DNA from: Acidovorax sp. CF316
GTDB taxonomy: Bacteria; Pseudomonadota; Gammaproteobacteria; Burkholderiales; Burkholderiaceae_C
Reading direction: 5' to 3'
Length of the DNA: 63,301 nt
Assembly: GCF_000276605.1 (NCBI RefSeq)
Contig: NZ_AKJX01000155.1
Span: forward strand, 1 to 63,301
The notes beneath the pieces were generated by a model. It saw only the letters and a program-made list of their open reading frames with translations, was not told the origin of the DNA and did not search any database. Position 1 is the first letter of the stretch. Every line of letters starts with the position of its first letter. Of the stretch, positions 48,089 through 57,426 are shown one piece after another. Position numbers and translations under genes: made by a program.

Positions 48089-48883
48089 CTATTCAAAAAC
48101 CGGGTTGCCGTCCGCGCGGAAGCGGCTCCCCAGCCGGTAGCGCGATGACGGGTGCAGGCAGCGCACCATGGTCACGGGCACACCCCGGCTCCAGGTGCGC
48201 CGCGTGAGCAGCAGGCACGGCTGGGCCGGGTCCATTTCAAGCAACAGCGCCTGGTCGGGCGTGGGCAGCACGGCATCCACCACATGCTCGACCTGGTCGA
48301 AGGGCACGTTGCGCACCAGGAATTCGGAGGGCTGCAGCAGCGTGAAATCCTGCTGCGCGAACTGCGGCACGACGCGCGGGTTCACGTAGCGGTCTTCGAG
48401 CTGCACGGGCAGCCCGTCTTCCAGGTGCACGCACACGGCGTGGAACACCGACTCACCGGTGCGCATGTCAAGCGCCGCCGCCACTTCCATGGTGGCCGAG
48501 ACGCGCTCCACGGTCAGCACCTTGCAGCGGTAGTCGTGCCCACGCTGGCGGATCTCGCTGGCCAGGTTGGCGATCTGCAGCAGCGTGGACTGGGGCTTGT
48601 CCTCGGCCACGAAACTGCCCACGCCAGCCACGCGCACGATGCGGCCCTGCTCGGCCAGCTCGCGCAGGGCGCGGTTCACCGTCATGCGCGACATGCCGAA
48701 CTGCGTGACCAGGTCGTTCTCGGACGGCAGGCGGTCGCCGGCCTTCCAGGAGCCGTCCTGGATCTTGCGCGCGATGTGGTCCTTGATCTGCTGGTACAGG
48801 GCCAGCGCAGACGTCTCAGGCTGCGCCACGGGTTGTGGCGAAGCCTTGGGACGGGGTGCGCGGGCGGAGGAGGCAGCGGGCAT
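48089..48883 (-). CDS. hutC: histidine utilisation repressor HutC (GntR family)
   Basis: A urocanate-responsive repressor of hut genes. The protein has 264 residues. After a Pro/Ala-rich tail of about 25 residues, the GntR winged helix has YQQIKDHIARKIQDGSWKAGDRLPSENDLVTQFGMSRMTVNRALRELAEQG. The C-terminal UTRA domain has RGHDYRCKVLTVERV, EDRYVNPRVVPQFAQQDF, the HVVDAVLPTPDQALLLEM and LTRRTWSRGVPVT, all typical of HutC. It is the last gene of the transporter operon (23 bases after the ATPase). Likely operators lie at 48021 and 51602. Confidence 0.95.
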   Translation of the reverse strand: MPAASSARAPRPKASPQPVAQPETSALALYQQIKDHIARKIQDGSWKAGDRLPSENDLVTQFGMSRMTVNRALRELAEQGRIVRVAGVGSFVAEDKPQSTLLQIANLASEIRQRGHDYRCKVLTVERVSATMEVAAALDMRTGESVFHAVCVHLEDGLPVQLEDRYVNPRVVPQFAQQDFTLLQPSEFLVRNVPFDQVEHVVDAVLPTPDQALLLEMDPAQPCLLLTRRTWSRGVPVTMVRCLHPSSRYRLGSRFRADGNPVFE

Positions 48884-48906
48884 GGCGAAGGGGTGGCTTT
48901 GCGGGA

Positions 48907-49685
<779 letters not shown>

Positions 49686-49689
<4 letters not shown>

Positions 49690-50522
49690 CGCAGGGCACT
49701 CCAGGCAAACAGACGGCGGTTGACGAATTTGAAGAAGGTATCCGACACCAGCCCGATGAGGCCGATGACGATGATGCCGAAGATGATCTGGCCGGTGTTG
49801 AGCAATGCCTGGCTGTCGGTGATCATGTGGCCGATGCCCGAGGACGAGCCGATCAGCTCGGCCACGATCACGTAGGTCCAGGCCCAGCCCAGCACCAGGC
49901 GCAGGGTTTCGGCGATGTCGGGGGCGGCACCGGGGATCAGCACGCGGCGCACGATGCCCGTGGGGCTGGAGCCCAGCGTGTAGGCCGCCTCCACCAGGTC
50001 CTTGCGGGCATTGCCGACGATCACGGCCACCATCAGGATGATCTGGAACACCGAGCCGATGAAGATCACCAGCAGCTTCTGCATCTCGCCCAGGCCGGCC
50101 CACAGGATCAGGAGCGGGATGAAGGCCGAGGCCGGCAGGTAGCGGCAGAACGACACGAAGGGCTCGAGGAAGGCCTCCACCCCCTTGTGCGCACCCATCG
50201 CGATGCCCAGGGGCACGGCGACGATCGCCGCCAGGATGAAGCCGCCCAGCACGCGCCACACGGTCATGCCGATGTCGTGCAAAAAGCCGAACTCGGTGAA
50301 CAGCAGCCAGCCTTCCCGGGCCATGGTGACGGGGCTGGCCAGGAACGTGGGCGACACGAAGCCCCCCAGCGTGAACACGGCCCAGACGGCGAAGAACAGA
50401 ATGAAAAACGCCACCCCCAAGACCAGCCGCGTGCGGGTGCTCACAGGTTCTAGCGGGGCCAGGGCCCGGCGGCGAGGCCGCTCTGGCTCCAGCGAAGGTG
50501 CAACACCCATCACGCGACTCAT
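49686..50522 (-). CDS. ABC transporter permease, NitT/TauT type
   Basis: An inner-membrane permease of 278 residues with about six helices. A cytoplasmic Pro/Arg-rich start (1-35) precedes the first helix (FFILFFAVWAVFTLG). The TauC/SsuC-type coupling loop is LVEAAYTLGSSPTGIVRRVLIPGAAPDIAETLR, and GWAWTYVIVAELIGSSSGIGHMI is the conserved C-terminal helix pair. An ATG at 50510 is an alternative start. It follows the receptor gene by 22 bases. Confidence 0.93.
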
Positions 50523-50544
50523 GGTTGGATCCTTTGGTGGTTAC

Positions 50545-51513
50545 TTACTTGATGAAGCTGTCGTCGAACATCGCGGGGAAGTTCTCGGGCGCCTTGCGGA
50601 TCACGCCGGCTTCGAGCAGGATCGCGCCGGCATCCTTCATGAAGGACGTGAGCTCACCCGCGAAGAACTTCTGGTTGGCCGCCTTGTCCTGCCAGCGCAG
50701 GAAGGCCGAAGACTTGGCGAACGCCTCGCCCGTCTGCTTGACGGCGGCGCCCATGATCTCGTTGGACTTGGTCGGATCGGCCTTGATCATCTCCAGCGCA
50801 TCGAAGTACGAATTGGCCAGTGCCTGTGCAGCCTTGGGGTTGGCCTTGAGCCACACCGGGTCGCAGCCCACGGTGTCCATCACCATCGGGTACTCGATGG
50901 TGGTGGCCAGGATCTTGCCGGCGGCGGGGTTGGCACGCACGGTGGACAGGTAGGGCTCGTAGGTCATGGCAGCATCGTTCTGGCCGGACACGAAGGCCTG
51001 CGCGGCAGGCTGGGGCTCGAGCGAGACGATCTTCACGTCCTTGAGGCTCATGCCGTTCTTGGACAGCATCCAGGCCAGGCCGAAGTACGGGGCCGTGCCC
51101 GGTGCGCTCACGCCGATGGTCTTGCCCTTGAGGTCGGCAAAGCTTTTGACGTCGTTGCGCACGGCCAGGCCGTCGGCGCCGTAGGACTTGTCGAGCTGGA
51201 AGATCTGCACGATGGGCACGCCATTCGTGTTCCAGGCGACATGGGTCTCCACCGTGGTGGCGGCGCACTGGATGGCCTTGGAGGCCAGGGCCAGGTGGCG
51301 GTCCTTCTGGGGGATCATCTTCAGTTCCACGTCCAGGCCGTTCTTCTTGAAGATGCCCGCCTTGTCCGCCAGGGTCAGCGGGGCGAAGCCCGTCCAGCCG
51401 GACATGCCCAGAACCACCTTGGTCTCCTGGGCCTGGGCCGGTGCGGCCAGCCCCACCACACACGCAACCGCCGCTGCCAGCGACGCCATCTTCACAACCA
51501 TTCGGCTCATCAT
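50545..51513 (-). CDS. ABC transporter substrate-binding protein, NMT1/TauA-like
   Basis: The exported receptor of the hut-linked importer, 322 residues. A signal peptide ends near AAPAQA-QETK. The NMT1-like fold is seen in LADKAGIFKKNGLDVELKMIPQKDR, GKTIGVSAPGTAPYFGLAWML and EPYLSTVRANP. Two ATGs open the frame, and AGGAG lies just before. A TGTATAGACA palindrome 89 bases upstream marks a likely HutC-controlled promoter. Ligand probably an imidazole acid or histidine (inference from context). Confidence 0.92.
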   Translation of the reverse strand: MMSRMVVKMASLAAAVACVVGLAAPAQAQETKVVLGMSGWTGFAPLTLADKAGIFKKNGLDVELKMIPQKDRHLALASKAIQCAATTVETHVAWNTNGVPIVQIFQLDKSYGADGLAVRNDVKSFADLKGKTIGVSAPGTAPYFGLAWMLSKNGMSLKDVKIVSLEPQPAAQAFVSGQNDAAMTYEPYLSTVRANPAAGKILATTIEYPMVMDTVGCDPVWLKANPKAAQALANSYFDALEMIKADPTKSNEIMGAAVKQTGEAFAKSSAFLRWQDKAANQKFFAGELTSFMKDAGAILLEAGVIRKAPENFPAMFDDSFIK

Positions 51514-51601
51514 CAGCTCCTGTAGGGGAAAAAAGTACTTTTATGCATCCGCAGGGAAACAGGCCTTGCTTCCTGGGTCCGATGATGGAGGTTCTATCGT
51601 A

Positions 51602-51615
51602 CCTGTCTATACAGG
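51602..51615. promoter_or_regulatory. probable HutC operator before the NitT/TauT-type importer operon
   Basis: CCTGTATAGACAGG (read on the minus strand) is a near-perfect palindrome with CCTGT/ACAGG arms and the inner decamer TGTATAGACA. It resembles the palindrome before hutH. The 89-base distance to the receptor ATG allows a promoter between. With hutC as last gene of this operon, negative autoregulation is likely. Confidence 0.65.
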
Positions 51616-51779
51616 GTAAACGCTAGGAAACCGGGCCCTCGGCCCCAAGAAACCGCCCCGCTTCCCGTCTCTTGGGAACGCCCTTCGGGCCATCCCATGG
51701 TCGGGCCCACTCGGGGCGCTGGCCGGTGCTTCACCGGCACAGCGATTTAGCAAATTGCGGGCCAATGCCAGGCGCCCAG

Positions 51780-51800
51780 ATTGCACCAGAAAGGTGCAAT
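51780..51800. terminator. hairpin after the acyl-CoA dehydrogenase gene
   Basis: ATTGCACC (51780-51787) and GGTGCAAT (51793-51800) form a perfect 8-bp stem with the loop AGAAA, nine bases after the dehydrogenase stop on the minus strand. No T-tract follows. The rest of the 296-base gap 51514-51809 holds the operator at 51602 and nothing else I recognise. Confidence 0.5.
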
Positions 51801-51809
51801 CACCCGCAA

Positions 51810-52958
51810 TCAGCCCAGCAGCGTGCGCGCAATGATGTTGCGCTGCACTTCCGAGGAGCCCTCGTAGATGCGGAGGATGCGGGCATCGCGCACATAGCGC
51901 TCCAGCGGCATTTCGCGCGTGTAGCCATAGCCGCCGTGGATCTGCAGCGCCGCATCGGCCACGAACCCGACCATCTCCGAGGCATGCAGCTTGGCCATGG
52001 CCGACTGCAGCGTGAAGGGCTGGCCAGCCTGGCGCAGCGCCAGTGCCTGCAGGGTCAGGGCCCAGGAGGCCTCCAGGCGCAGCTTCATGTCGGCCAGCAT
52101 CCACTGCAGGCCCTGCTTGCCGGCAAGGGGTTCGCCGCCGACCAGGCGCTCCTTCATCCAGCGCGTGGCGTCGGCAATCGCCGCTTCGGCAATGCCCAGG
52201 GCCGTGGCGGCCACGTCCAGGCGGCTGTTGTCCAGGACCTTCATGGCAATCCTGAAACCCGTTCCCTCCTCGCCCAGACGGTTTTCCGCCGGCACCCGCA
52301 CCCCATCGAATGCGACCTCGAAGGCATGCGCACCCTGGATGCCCATGAGCTTCTCAGGCGAAGAGACCGTGGTGCCAGGGGTATTGGTTTCCACAACAAA
52401 GGCGCTGACACCGCGCGCCCCGGCATCGGGGTCGGTCTTGGCGAAGACCACGAGGAACTGCGCCTCGCGGGCGTTGGAGATGAAGTGCTTGACGCCGTCG
52501 ATGCGGTAGTGGTCGCCCTCGCGCACGGCCCGGGTGCGCATGTCCGCCGGGTGCGAGCCGCCGCGCGGCTCGGTGAGCGCAAAGCCGGCAAGCCATTCGC
52601 CGCTGGCCGCACGCGGCAAGAAGCGCTGGTGCTGCCCGGCGCTGCCGCCGATGAGCACCGCATCGGTGCCCAGGTAGTGCGCACCGATCATCGACGAGGT
52701 GGCCGCGCAGGCGCGCGAGATCTCCACCAGCGACAGCAGCATGGCCGTGGGCTTGACGCCCGCACCGCCCAGGTGCTCGGGCAGGTTCATGCCCATCACG
52801 CCCAAGGCGGCCAGCTGCGGCACATGGCAGGTGACGGACAGGGCCGCCTCGTCGATCTCGCGTGCCCGGGGCGCCAGTACCTCGGTGGCAAAACGGGCCA
52901 CGGCATCGGCAATGCCCTGGTCATCGGGGGTCACCCCCAGTCGGTTCATGGTGGTCAT
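51810..52958 (-). CDS. acyl-CoA dehydrogenase
   Basis: An FAD enzyme that introduces a 2,3 double bond into an acyl-CoA. The protein has 382 residues. N-terminal helical domain, then FALTEPRGGSHPADM and YRIDGVKHFISNA (FAD and substrate), EVAFDGVRVPAENRLG and QIHGGYGYTREMPLERYVRDARI. The catalytic Glu is in IYEGSSEVQRNI, the position used by short- and medium-chain enzymes. It follows the CoA-transferase by 19 bases, so the pair probably activates and oxidises one acid. The acyl chain is unknown. Confidence 0.94.
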   Translation of the reverse strand: MTTMNRLGVTPDDQGIADAVARFATEVLAPRAREIDEAALSVTCHVPQLAALGVMGMNLPEHLGGAGVKPTAMLLSLVEISRACAATSSMIGAHYLGTDAVLIGGSAGQHQRFLPRAASGEWLAGFALTEPRGGSHPADMRTRAVREGDHYRIDGVKHFISNAREAQFLVVFAKTDPDAGARGVSAFVVETNTPGTTVSSPEKLMGIQGAHAFEVAFDGVRVPAENRLGEEGTGFRIAMKVLDNSRLDVAATALGIAEAAIADATRWMKERLVGGEPLAGKQGLQWMLADMKLRLEASWALTLQALALRQAGQPFTLQSAMAKLHASEMVGFVADAALQIHGGYGYTREMPLERYVRDARILRIYEGSSEVQRNIIARTLLG

Positions 52959-52977
52959 GGAAAATCTCCTTCAGGGA

Positions 52978-54201
52978 TCAATGGGAGGTGGTGGCCGCCT
53001 GCGCCGGGCCGAACAGCCCGGCCTCGCGCAGCGCCGCGAGCCGCTCGCCACCGCAGTGCAGCAGCGCTGCCATGAGTTCGTCGGTGTGCTGGCCCAGCGC
53101 CGGTGCCGGCTCGGCCCGGTTGGGCGCGGCGCCACCGAACTTGACCGGCTGCGTGGGCACGCGCAGGCCGGGCAGGCGCGGGTCGTGCACCTCGCGCAGC
53201 AGGCCGCGCGCCCTGCCCTGCTCGGATTCGAGCGCCTGGGCCGTGGTCCACAGCGGGCCGCCAGGCACGCCGGCCGCCTCCAGCGCGGCCACCACCTGGG
53301 CCACCGGCCGTTGCGCGGCCCAGGCTTCGATGGCCGCAGCGAGCACGGGTTCGTTGGCATGGCGCAGCTCGTCGCTCGCAAAGCGTGCATCCATGGCAAA
53401 GCCGGGTTCGCCGATGAGCTGCGCGAGCGATGCGAACAGCTTGTGGTTGAGCACGGCCAGCGCGAAATGCCCGTCCTGCGCGCGGTACACCCCGAACGGC
53501 GCCGAGAACGCGTGCCGGTTGCCGCTGCGCCGCGGGCTCTGCCCGGTGAACAGGTAACGGCCCACGCCGGTGACGAGGAAGCTCAGGGTCGCATCGAACA
53601 TGGCCACGTCCACATGCTGGCCTTCGCCCGTGCGGCGCTGCTGCAGCAGCGCGGCCAGCGTGGCCCAGGAGGCGAACAGGCCGGCGATCACGTCGGACAC
53701 GGCCTCGCCCACCATGGTGGGCGCGCCATCGGGGTCGCCCGTGGATTCCATCAGGCCGCTCATGGCCTGCACGATGATGTCGTAGGCCGGCAGGTGCGCC
53801 AGCGGGCCGGTCTGGCCGAAGCCCGAAACGCTCACGTAGACCAGGCCCGGGTTCACACCGCGCAAGGCCTCGGGGCCCACGCCCAGGCGCTCGGCCACGC
53901 CGGGGCGGAAATTCTCGACCACCACGTCGGCCGTGGCGGCCAGCGCCGCAATGGTCTGTGCGGCATCGGAGTGCTTGAGGTCCAACACCAGGCTCTTCTT
54001 GTTGCGGTTGAGTGCCGTGAACAGGCTGCTCATGCCTTCGCGCATGGGGCCGATGTGGCGGTAGTCGTCGCCCGTGGGCGGCTCGACCTTGATGACCTCG
54101 GCACCCAGGTCGGCCAGCAGGGCCGTGGACAGCGGGCCCGCGAGCACGCGGCTGAAGTCGAGGATGCGCACGCCGTCGAGCGGGCGGGTGGTGGGGGTCA
54201 T
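52978..54201 (-). CDS. CaiB/BaiF (class III) CoA-transferase
   Basis: Activates a carboxylic acid with CoA from a donor thioester. The protein has 407 residues. VRILDFSRVLAGPLSTALLADLGAEVIKVEPP, NRNKKSLVLDLKH, ENFRPGVAERLG and VSVSGFGQTGPLAHLPAYD are the family hallmarks; the catalytic Asp is expected around MVGEAVSD. The ATG at 54201 (MTPTTRPLDG) is chosen by homology. It is divergent from a LysR gene and heads an operon with the acyl-CoA dehydrogenase. A glutarate-type pathway is one option but not shown. Confidence 0.93.
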   Translation of the reverse strand: MTPTTRPLDGVRILDFSRVLAGPLSTALLADLGAEVIKVEPPTGDDYRHIGPMREGMSSLFTALNRNKKSLVLDLKHSDAAQTIAALAATADVVVENFRPGVAERLGVGPEALRGVNPGLVYVSVSGFGQTGPLAHLPAYDIIVQAMSGLMESTGDPDGAPTMVGEAVSDVIAGLFASWATLAALLQQRRTGEGQHVDVAMFDATLSFLVTGVGRYLFTGQSPRRSGNRHAFSAPFGVYRAQDGHFALAVLNHKLFASLAQLIGEPGFAMDARFASDELRHANEPVLAAAIEAWAAQRPVAQVVAALEAAGVPGGPLWTTAQALESEQGRARGLLREVHDPRLPGLRVPTQPVKFGGAAPNRAEPAPALGQHTDELMAALLHCGGERLAALREAGLFGPAQAATTSH

Positions 54202-54252
54202 GGCAGGGATCTCCGTGTCTGATCGGGAGTTCACATGGTTGCCCATTCCTCT

Positions 54253-54300
54253 ATCAAAATAAAATATTCAATCTTGATGCAATGGATCAACTATCTTGAT
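54253..54300. promoter_or_regulatory. LysR-type binding region with repeated ATCAA/TTGAT half-sites
   Basis: The 94-base divergent gap has ATCAA at 54253, TTGAT at 54274, ATCAA at 54286 and TTGAT at 54296. The pairs 54286-54300 (ATCAA-N5-TTGAT) and 54274-54290 (TTGAT-N7-ATCAA) are perfect palindromes. The last half-site contains the regulator's TTG start codon, which fits autorepression. Assignment to the adjacent LysR protein is inferred. Confidence 0.6.
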
Positions 54301-55228
54301 CAATATCAGCCTTCGACAGCTCGAGTATTTCGTGGCCGCGGCACAGCACGGCGGCGCGGCCCGGGCCGCGCACGCGCTCAGCGTGTCGCAGCCCTCCATC
54401 TCCAAGGCCATTGCCGACCTGGAGGCGCTGTGGAACGAAGCGCTGTTCGTGCGCCGCCATGCACGCGGGCTGGAGCTCACGGCCGCAGGCCGGCAGCGCC
54501 AGCGCGAGGCACAGGTGCTGCTGGAGAAGGCGCGCGCGCTCGAAGGGCCGCGGCGCGAGGAAGAGGCCGGCCTGCTGCGCGTGGGTTGCCTGTCCACACT
54601 GGCACCGCGCTACCTGCCCGAGATCCTGGTGCGCATGCGCGAGAGGCACCCGCAGGTGGAGATCGAGGTGCACGAGGCGGACACCGAAACCCTGGTGCAG
54701 ATGCTCGAGCGCGGCGCGCTCGATACCGCCCTGCTCTACGACCTGGGCCTGGCGCGCGCCGTGCGGCTGGAGGCGGTCACCTCCTTCGTGCCCTATGCGC
54801 TGCTGCCGGCCGGCCATGCGCTGGCCGCGCGCAGCAGCCTTGCGCTGTCCACCCTGGCGCAGGAGCCCTTCATCCTGATCAACCTGCCGCACAGCCGCGA
54901 GTACTTTCTCTCGCTGTTCCGCCAGGCAGGCGTCACGCCGCGCATCGCGCACCAGACGCCGTCGATCGAGATGGTGCGCTCGCTGGTGGCCAATGGCCTG
55001 GGCGTTTCGCTGCTCACCACGCGGCCGGTGCGCGACTGGAGCTACGACGGCAAGCGCCTGGCCTGCCGGCGCCTGCGCGGGCCGCTGGCAGCCCAGTCCG
55101 TGGTGTTGGCCTCTCCGGGGCAGCAGGGCCACGAGAACCCGCGCTCGGCTCTGTTCGCGCGCATCGCCAAGGCCGCCTTCGCGCAGCAGCGCGACGAGAT
55201 GACTGCGCCGGGAGCGGCTGCGCGCTAG
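54296..55228 (+). CDS. LysR-family transcriptional regulator
   Basis: A regulator of 310 residues. The HTH domain is N-terminal (SLRQLEYFVAAAQHGGAARAAHALSVSQPSISKAIADLEAL), and the periplasmic-binding-like effector domain spans about 90-295 (LLRVGCLSTLAPRYLPEIL, MVRSLVANGLGVSLL). The only in-frame start before the conserved region is TTG at 54296, since a stop lies at 54275. No clear Shine-Dalgarno sequence is present. It is divergent from the CoA-transferase operon, its probable target. Confidence 0.91.
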   Translation: MINISLRQLEYFVAAAQHGGAARAAHALSVSQPSISKAIADLEALWNEALFVRRHARGLELTAAGRQRQREAQVLLEKARALEGPRREEEAGLLRVGCLSTLAPRYLPEILVRMRERHPQVEIEVHEADTETLVQMLERGALDTALLYDLGLARAVRLEAVTSFVPYALLPAGHALAARSSLALSTLAQEPFILINLPHSREYFLSLFRQAGVTPRIAHQTPSIEMVRSLVANGLGVSLLTTRPVRDWSYDGKRLACRRLRGPLAAQSVVLASPGQQGHENPRSALFARIAKAAFAQQRDEMTAPGAAAR

Positions 55229-55229
55229 C

Positions 55230-56720
55230 TCAGCCCTTGGTGGGCGCCACCTGCGCAGGCTCGGCCGGCAGCGTGATGCGCACGGACAGGCCTGGCGAGG
55301 CATTGCGCAGCTCGAACTGGCCGCCATGGGCCTGCGCCACCAGCCGGCACAGGTACAGCCCCAGGCCCACGCCGCCGGTGGCGCGCTGGCGCGCCACATC
55401 GGGCCGGTAGAAGGCCTGGGCCATGCGCGCCAGGTGCTCGGGCGGCACGCCGGGGCCGTGGTCGCGCACCTCCAGCTCCACGCCCGTGGGCGTGCTGCGC
55501 AGGTGCAGCTCGGGCGGCGATGCCGTGGGCTCGCAGTGGCGCAGGCTGTTGTCCAGCAGGTTGCGCAGCACCAGGCGCAGGCGCCCCCGGTCCAGCGCCA
55601 GCACGGGCAAGGCCGGGTCGGCAATGACCACGATGTCGTCGGCGCATTCGTGCCGCACCTCCAGCTCGGTGATCACCTCGCGCGCCAGTTCGGGCAGGTT
55701 GGTGGGCTCGCGGTGCAGGGCCGCATGCCGGCCTGCCAGGCGCTCGCTCTCCAGCAGGTCGGAGATCAGGTGCGCCATCTCGCCCAGGTCGCGCATCAGC
55801 GCCTCGCGCTGGGGTCCCACGTCGGGGCCCTCGGGCAGCAGCTCGGTGTTCAGGCGCGCGCGGGTCAGCGGGCTGCGAAGCTCGTGGCTCATGGCCAGCA
55901 GCAGGGCGCGCTTGGCCTCCAGCATCTGGTGGATGTCCTCGCCCATGGTGTTGATGGTGGCCGCCAGCTGGCCGAGTTCGTCGGGCCGGTGGGCATGGCG
56001 CACGGGAATCGGCTCGCCGAAGTCGCCTTCGCCGAAGCGCCGCGCGCCGCGGCGGATGTCGTCGAGCGGACGCAGCAGGTGGCGCACATAGACGTACGAC
56101 AGCCCCGTGAGCAGCAGCAGCACCGACAGCGTGACCCAGGCCACGCGGGGCTTTTGCTCCCAGGTCATGGCGTTCAGGCCGAATTCGATGGAGTGGCCGT
56201 CGGCCGTGGTGCGCTGCAGCAGGCGGTGGCCCTCGTCACCATCGTCCAGCCAGCGCTCCTTGGGATTGCGTGGGCGGTGGTCGCGCATCCAGTCCGGGCG
56301 CTGGATGTCGGGGTGCGAGGCCCAGTTCACGGTGGGCCCCTCGATGCGCAGGTGGATCGGCAGGCGCTGCACGATGGCCTGCGCACGCTCCACGCTGGGC
56401 GGGGTGCCGATCTCGCCGGTGAGGCGGTCCACATAGTCCATGAGCAGCGGCCGCGCCGCCTCGCGCCAGCCCACCGACAAGGCCTTTTGCACGCCGCCCA
56501 CGAAGGTGATGGTGGTCATGCAGGCCAGCACCAGGAACAGCAGCACCAGGCGGATGCGCAGCGAGTGCCCGACGGCATCGCGCGCGCGCCGGTGCCAGGG
56601 GCACGGCTGGCCGTCCTCGCCCACCCCATGGCGATGGTGGTGGCGCCACCAGCCGCGCCGCGCCGCTGGCGGCCCATCCCCAGGCAGCGCGGCCGTTGCC
56701 TGCCGGCCCCAGCGCCTCAT
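55230..56720 (-). CDS. membrane sensor histidine kinase (CpxA/OmpR-partner type)
   Basis: A 496-residue kinase that phosphorylates the response regulator encoded just upstream. A long Arg/His-rich N-terminus (1-52) precedes helix 1 (about 55-77). A periplasmic sensor of about 110 residues, helix 2 (about 193-212) and a HAMP segment follow. The phospho-accepting His is H279 in LLAMSHELRSPLTRAR. The N box (NLLDNSLRH), G1 box (DHGPGVP) and G2 box (GVGLGLYLC) are intact. The start overlaps the regulator stop (ATGA). The Spy/CpxP-type gene in the operon suggests envelope or metal stress sensing. Confidence 0.93.
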   Translation of the reverse strand: MRRWGRQATAALPGDGPPAARRGWWRHHHRHGVGEDGQPCPWHRRARDAVGHSLRIRLVLLFLVLACMTTITFVGGVQKALSVGWREAARPLLMDYVDRLTGEIGTPPSVERAQAIVQRLPIHLRIEGPTVNWASHPDIQRPDWMRDHRPRNPKERWLDDGDEGHRLLQRTTADGHSIEFGLNAMTWEQKPRVAWVTLSVLLLLTGLSYVYVRHLLRPLDDIRRGARRFGEGDFGEPIPVRHAHRPDELGQLAATINTMGEDIHQMLEAKRALLLAMSHELRSPLTRARLNTELLPEGPDVGPQREALMRDLGEMAHLISDLLESERLAGRHAALHREPTNLPELAREVITELEVRHECADDIVVIADPALPVLALDRGRLRLVLRNLLDNSLRHCEPTASPPELHLRSTPTGVELEVRDHGPGVPPEHLARMAQAFYRPDVARQRATGGVGLGLYLCRLVAQAHGGQFELRNASPGLSVRITLPAEPAQVAPTKG

Positions 56721-57409
56721 GGCGGCGCCTTTCGCAGGGCCAGCGAATAGCCGGCATTGCGCAGCGTCTTGATGCAGTCCAGCGGCTCGAGCTTCTTGCG
56801 CAGGCGGCTGACCACGATGTCCACCGCACGGGTGTAGAGCTCGGCCTCGTGCCCACGCAGCTGGTTCAGGATGTCGTCGCGGCTGAACACCCGGCCCGGC
56901 TCGCGCGCCAGCAGGTGCAAGAGGTCGAACTCGGTGCCCGTCAGCTCCACCGCCACACCCTGGCGCAGCACGCTGCGGCGGGCGGCATCGATGTGCAGGC
57001 CTTCGAATTCGAGCGGCCCCTGGCCCTGTCCATTGCCCGGCCCGTCGCTGCGCCGCCGGCGCAGCACCGTCTGCAAGCGCGCGACCAATTCGCGCGGTTC
57101 GAACGGCTTGGGCAGGTAGTCGTCGGCACCCAGCTCCAGCCCCACCACCCGGTCCATCACGTCACCGCGCGCGGTGAGCATGACGATGGGCAGGTCCCCC
57201 TGCTTGCGGATGGTGCGGCACAGCTCGAAACCATCCATCTCGGGCAGCATCACGTCGAGGATGGCGGCATCAAAGCCGCCCGCCGCGAGCTGCGCCAGCC
57301 CCTCGCTGGGCCTGAGCGCATGCGTGAGCTCCAGCTCGAAGCGCTGGAAATAGGTCGCCAGCGGGGGGCCGAGCTGTGCGTCGTCATCAATGAGCAGGAT
57401 CCGGTGCAT
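56717..57409 (-). CDS. OmpR/PhoB-family response regulator
   Basis: A 230-residue DNA-binding response regulator. The receiver domain (1-118) has the acidic pair DDD (8-10), the phospho-acceptor Asp52 in AAILDVMLPEMDG and the Lys in DDYLPKPFEP. The C-terminal winged helix (about 130-225) has LTGTEFDLLHLLAREPGRVFSRDDIL and RAVDIVVSRLRKKLEP. It is closest in style to CpxR/RstA regulators. The 17-base gap to the small upstream gene supports one operon. Confidence 0.95.
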   Translation of the reverse strand: MHRILLIDDDAQLGPPLATYFQRFELELTHALRPSEGLAQLAAGGFDAAILDVMLPEMDGFELCRTIRKQGDLPIVMLTARGDVMDRVVGLELGADDYLPKPFEPRELVARLQTVLRRRRSDGPGNGQGQGPLEFEGLHIDAARRSVLRQGVAVELTGTEFDLLHLLAREPGRVFSRDDILNQLRGHEAELYTRAVDIVVSRLRKKLEPLDCIKTLRNAGYSLALRKAPP

Positions 57410-57426
57410 GGCCGATTCTAAGAAGG

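Noticed and set aside
51602..51615. CTGT...ACAG considered as a LexA box
   Set aside because: The spacing between CTGT and ACAG is four bases rather than eight; the inner TGTATAGACA fits a HutC-type site better.
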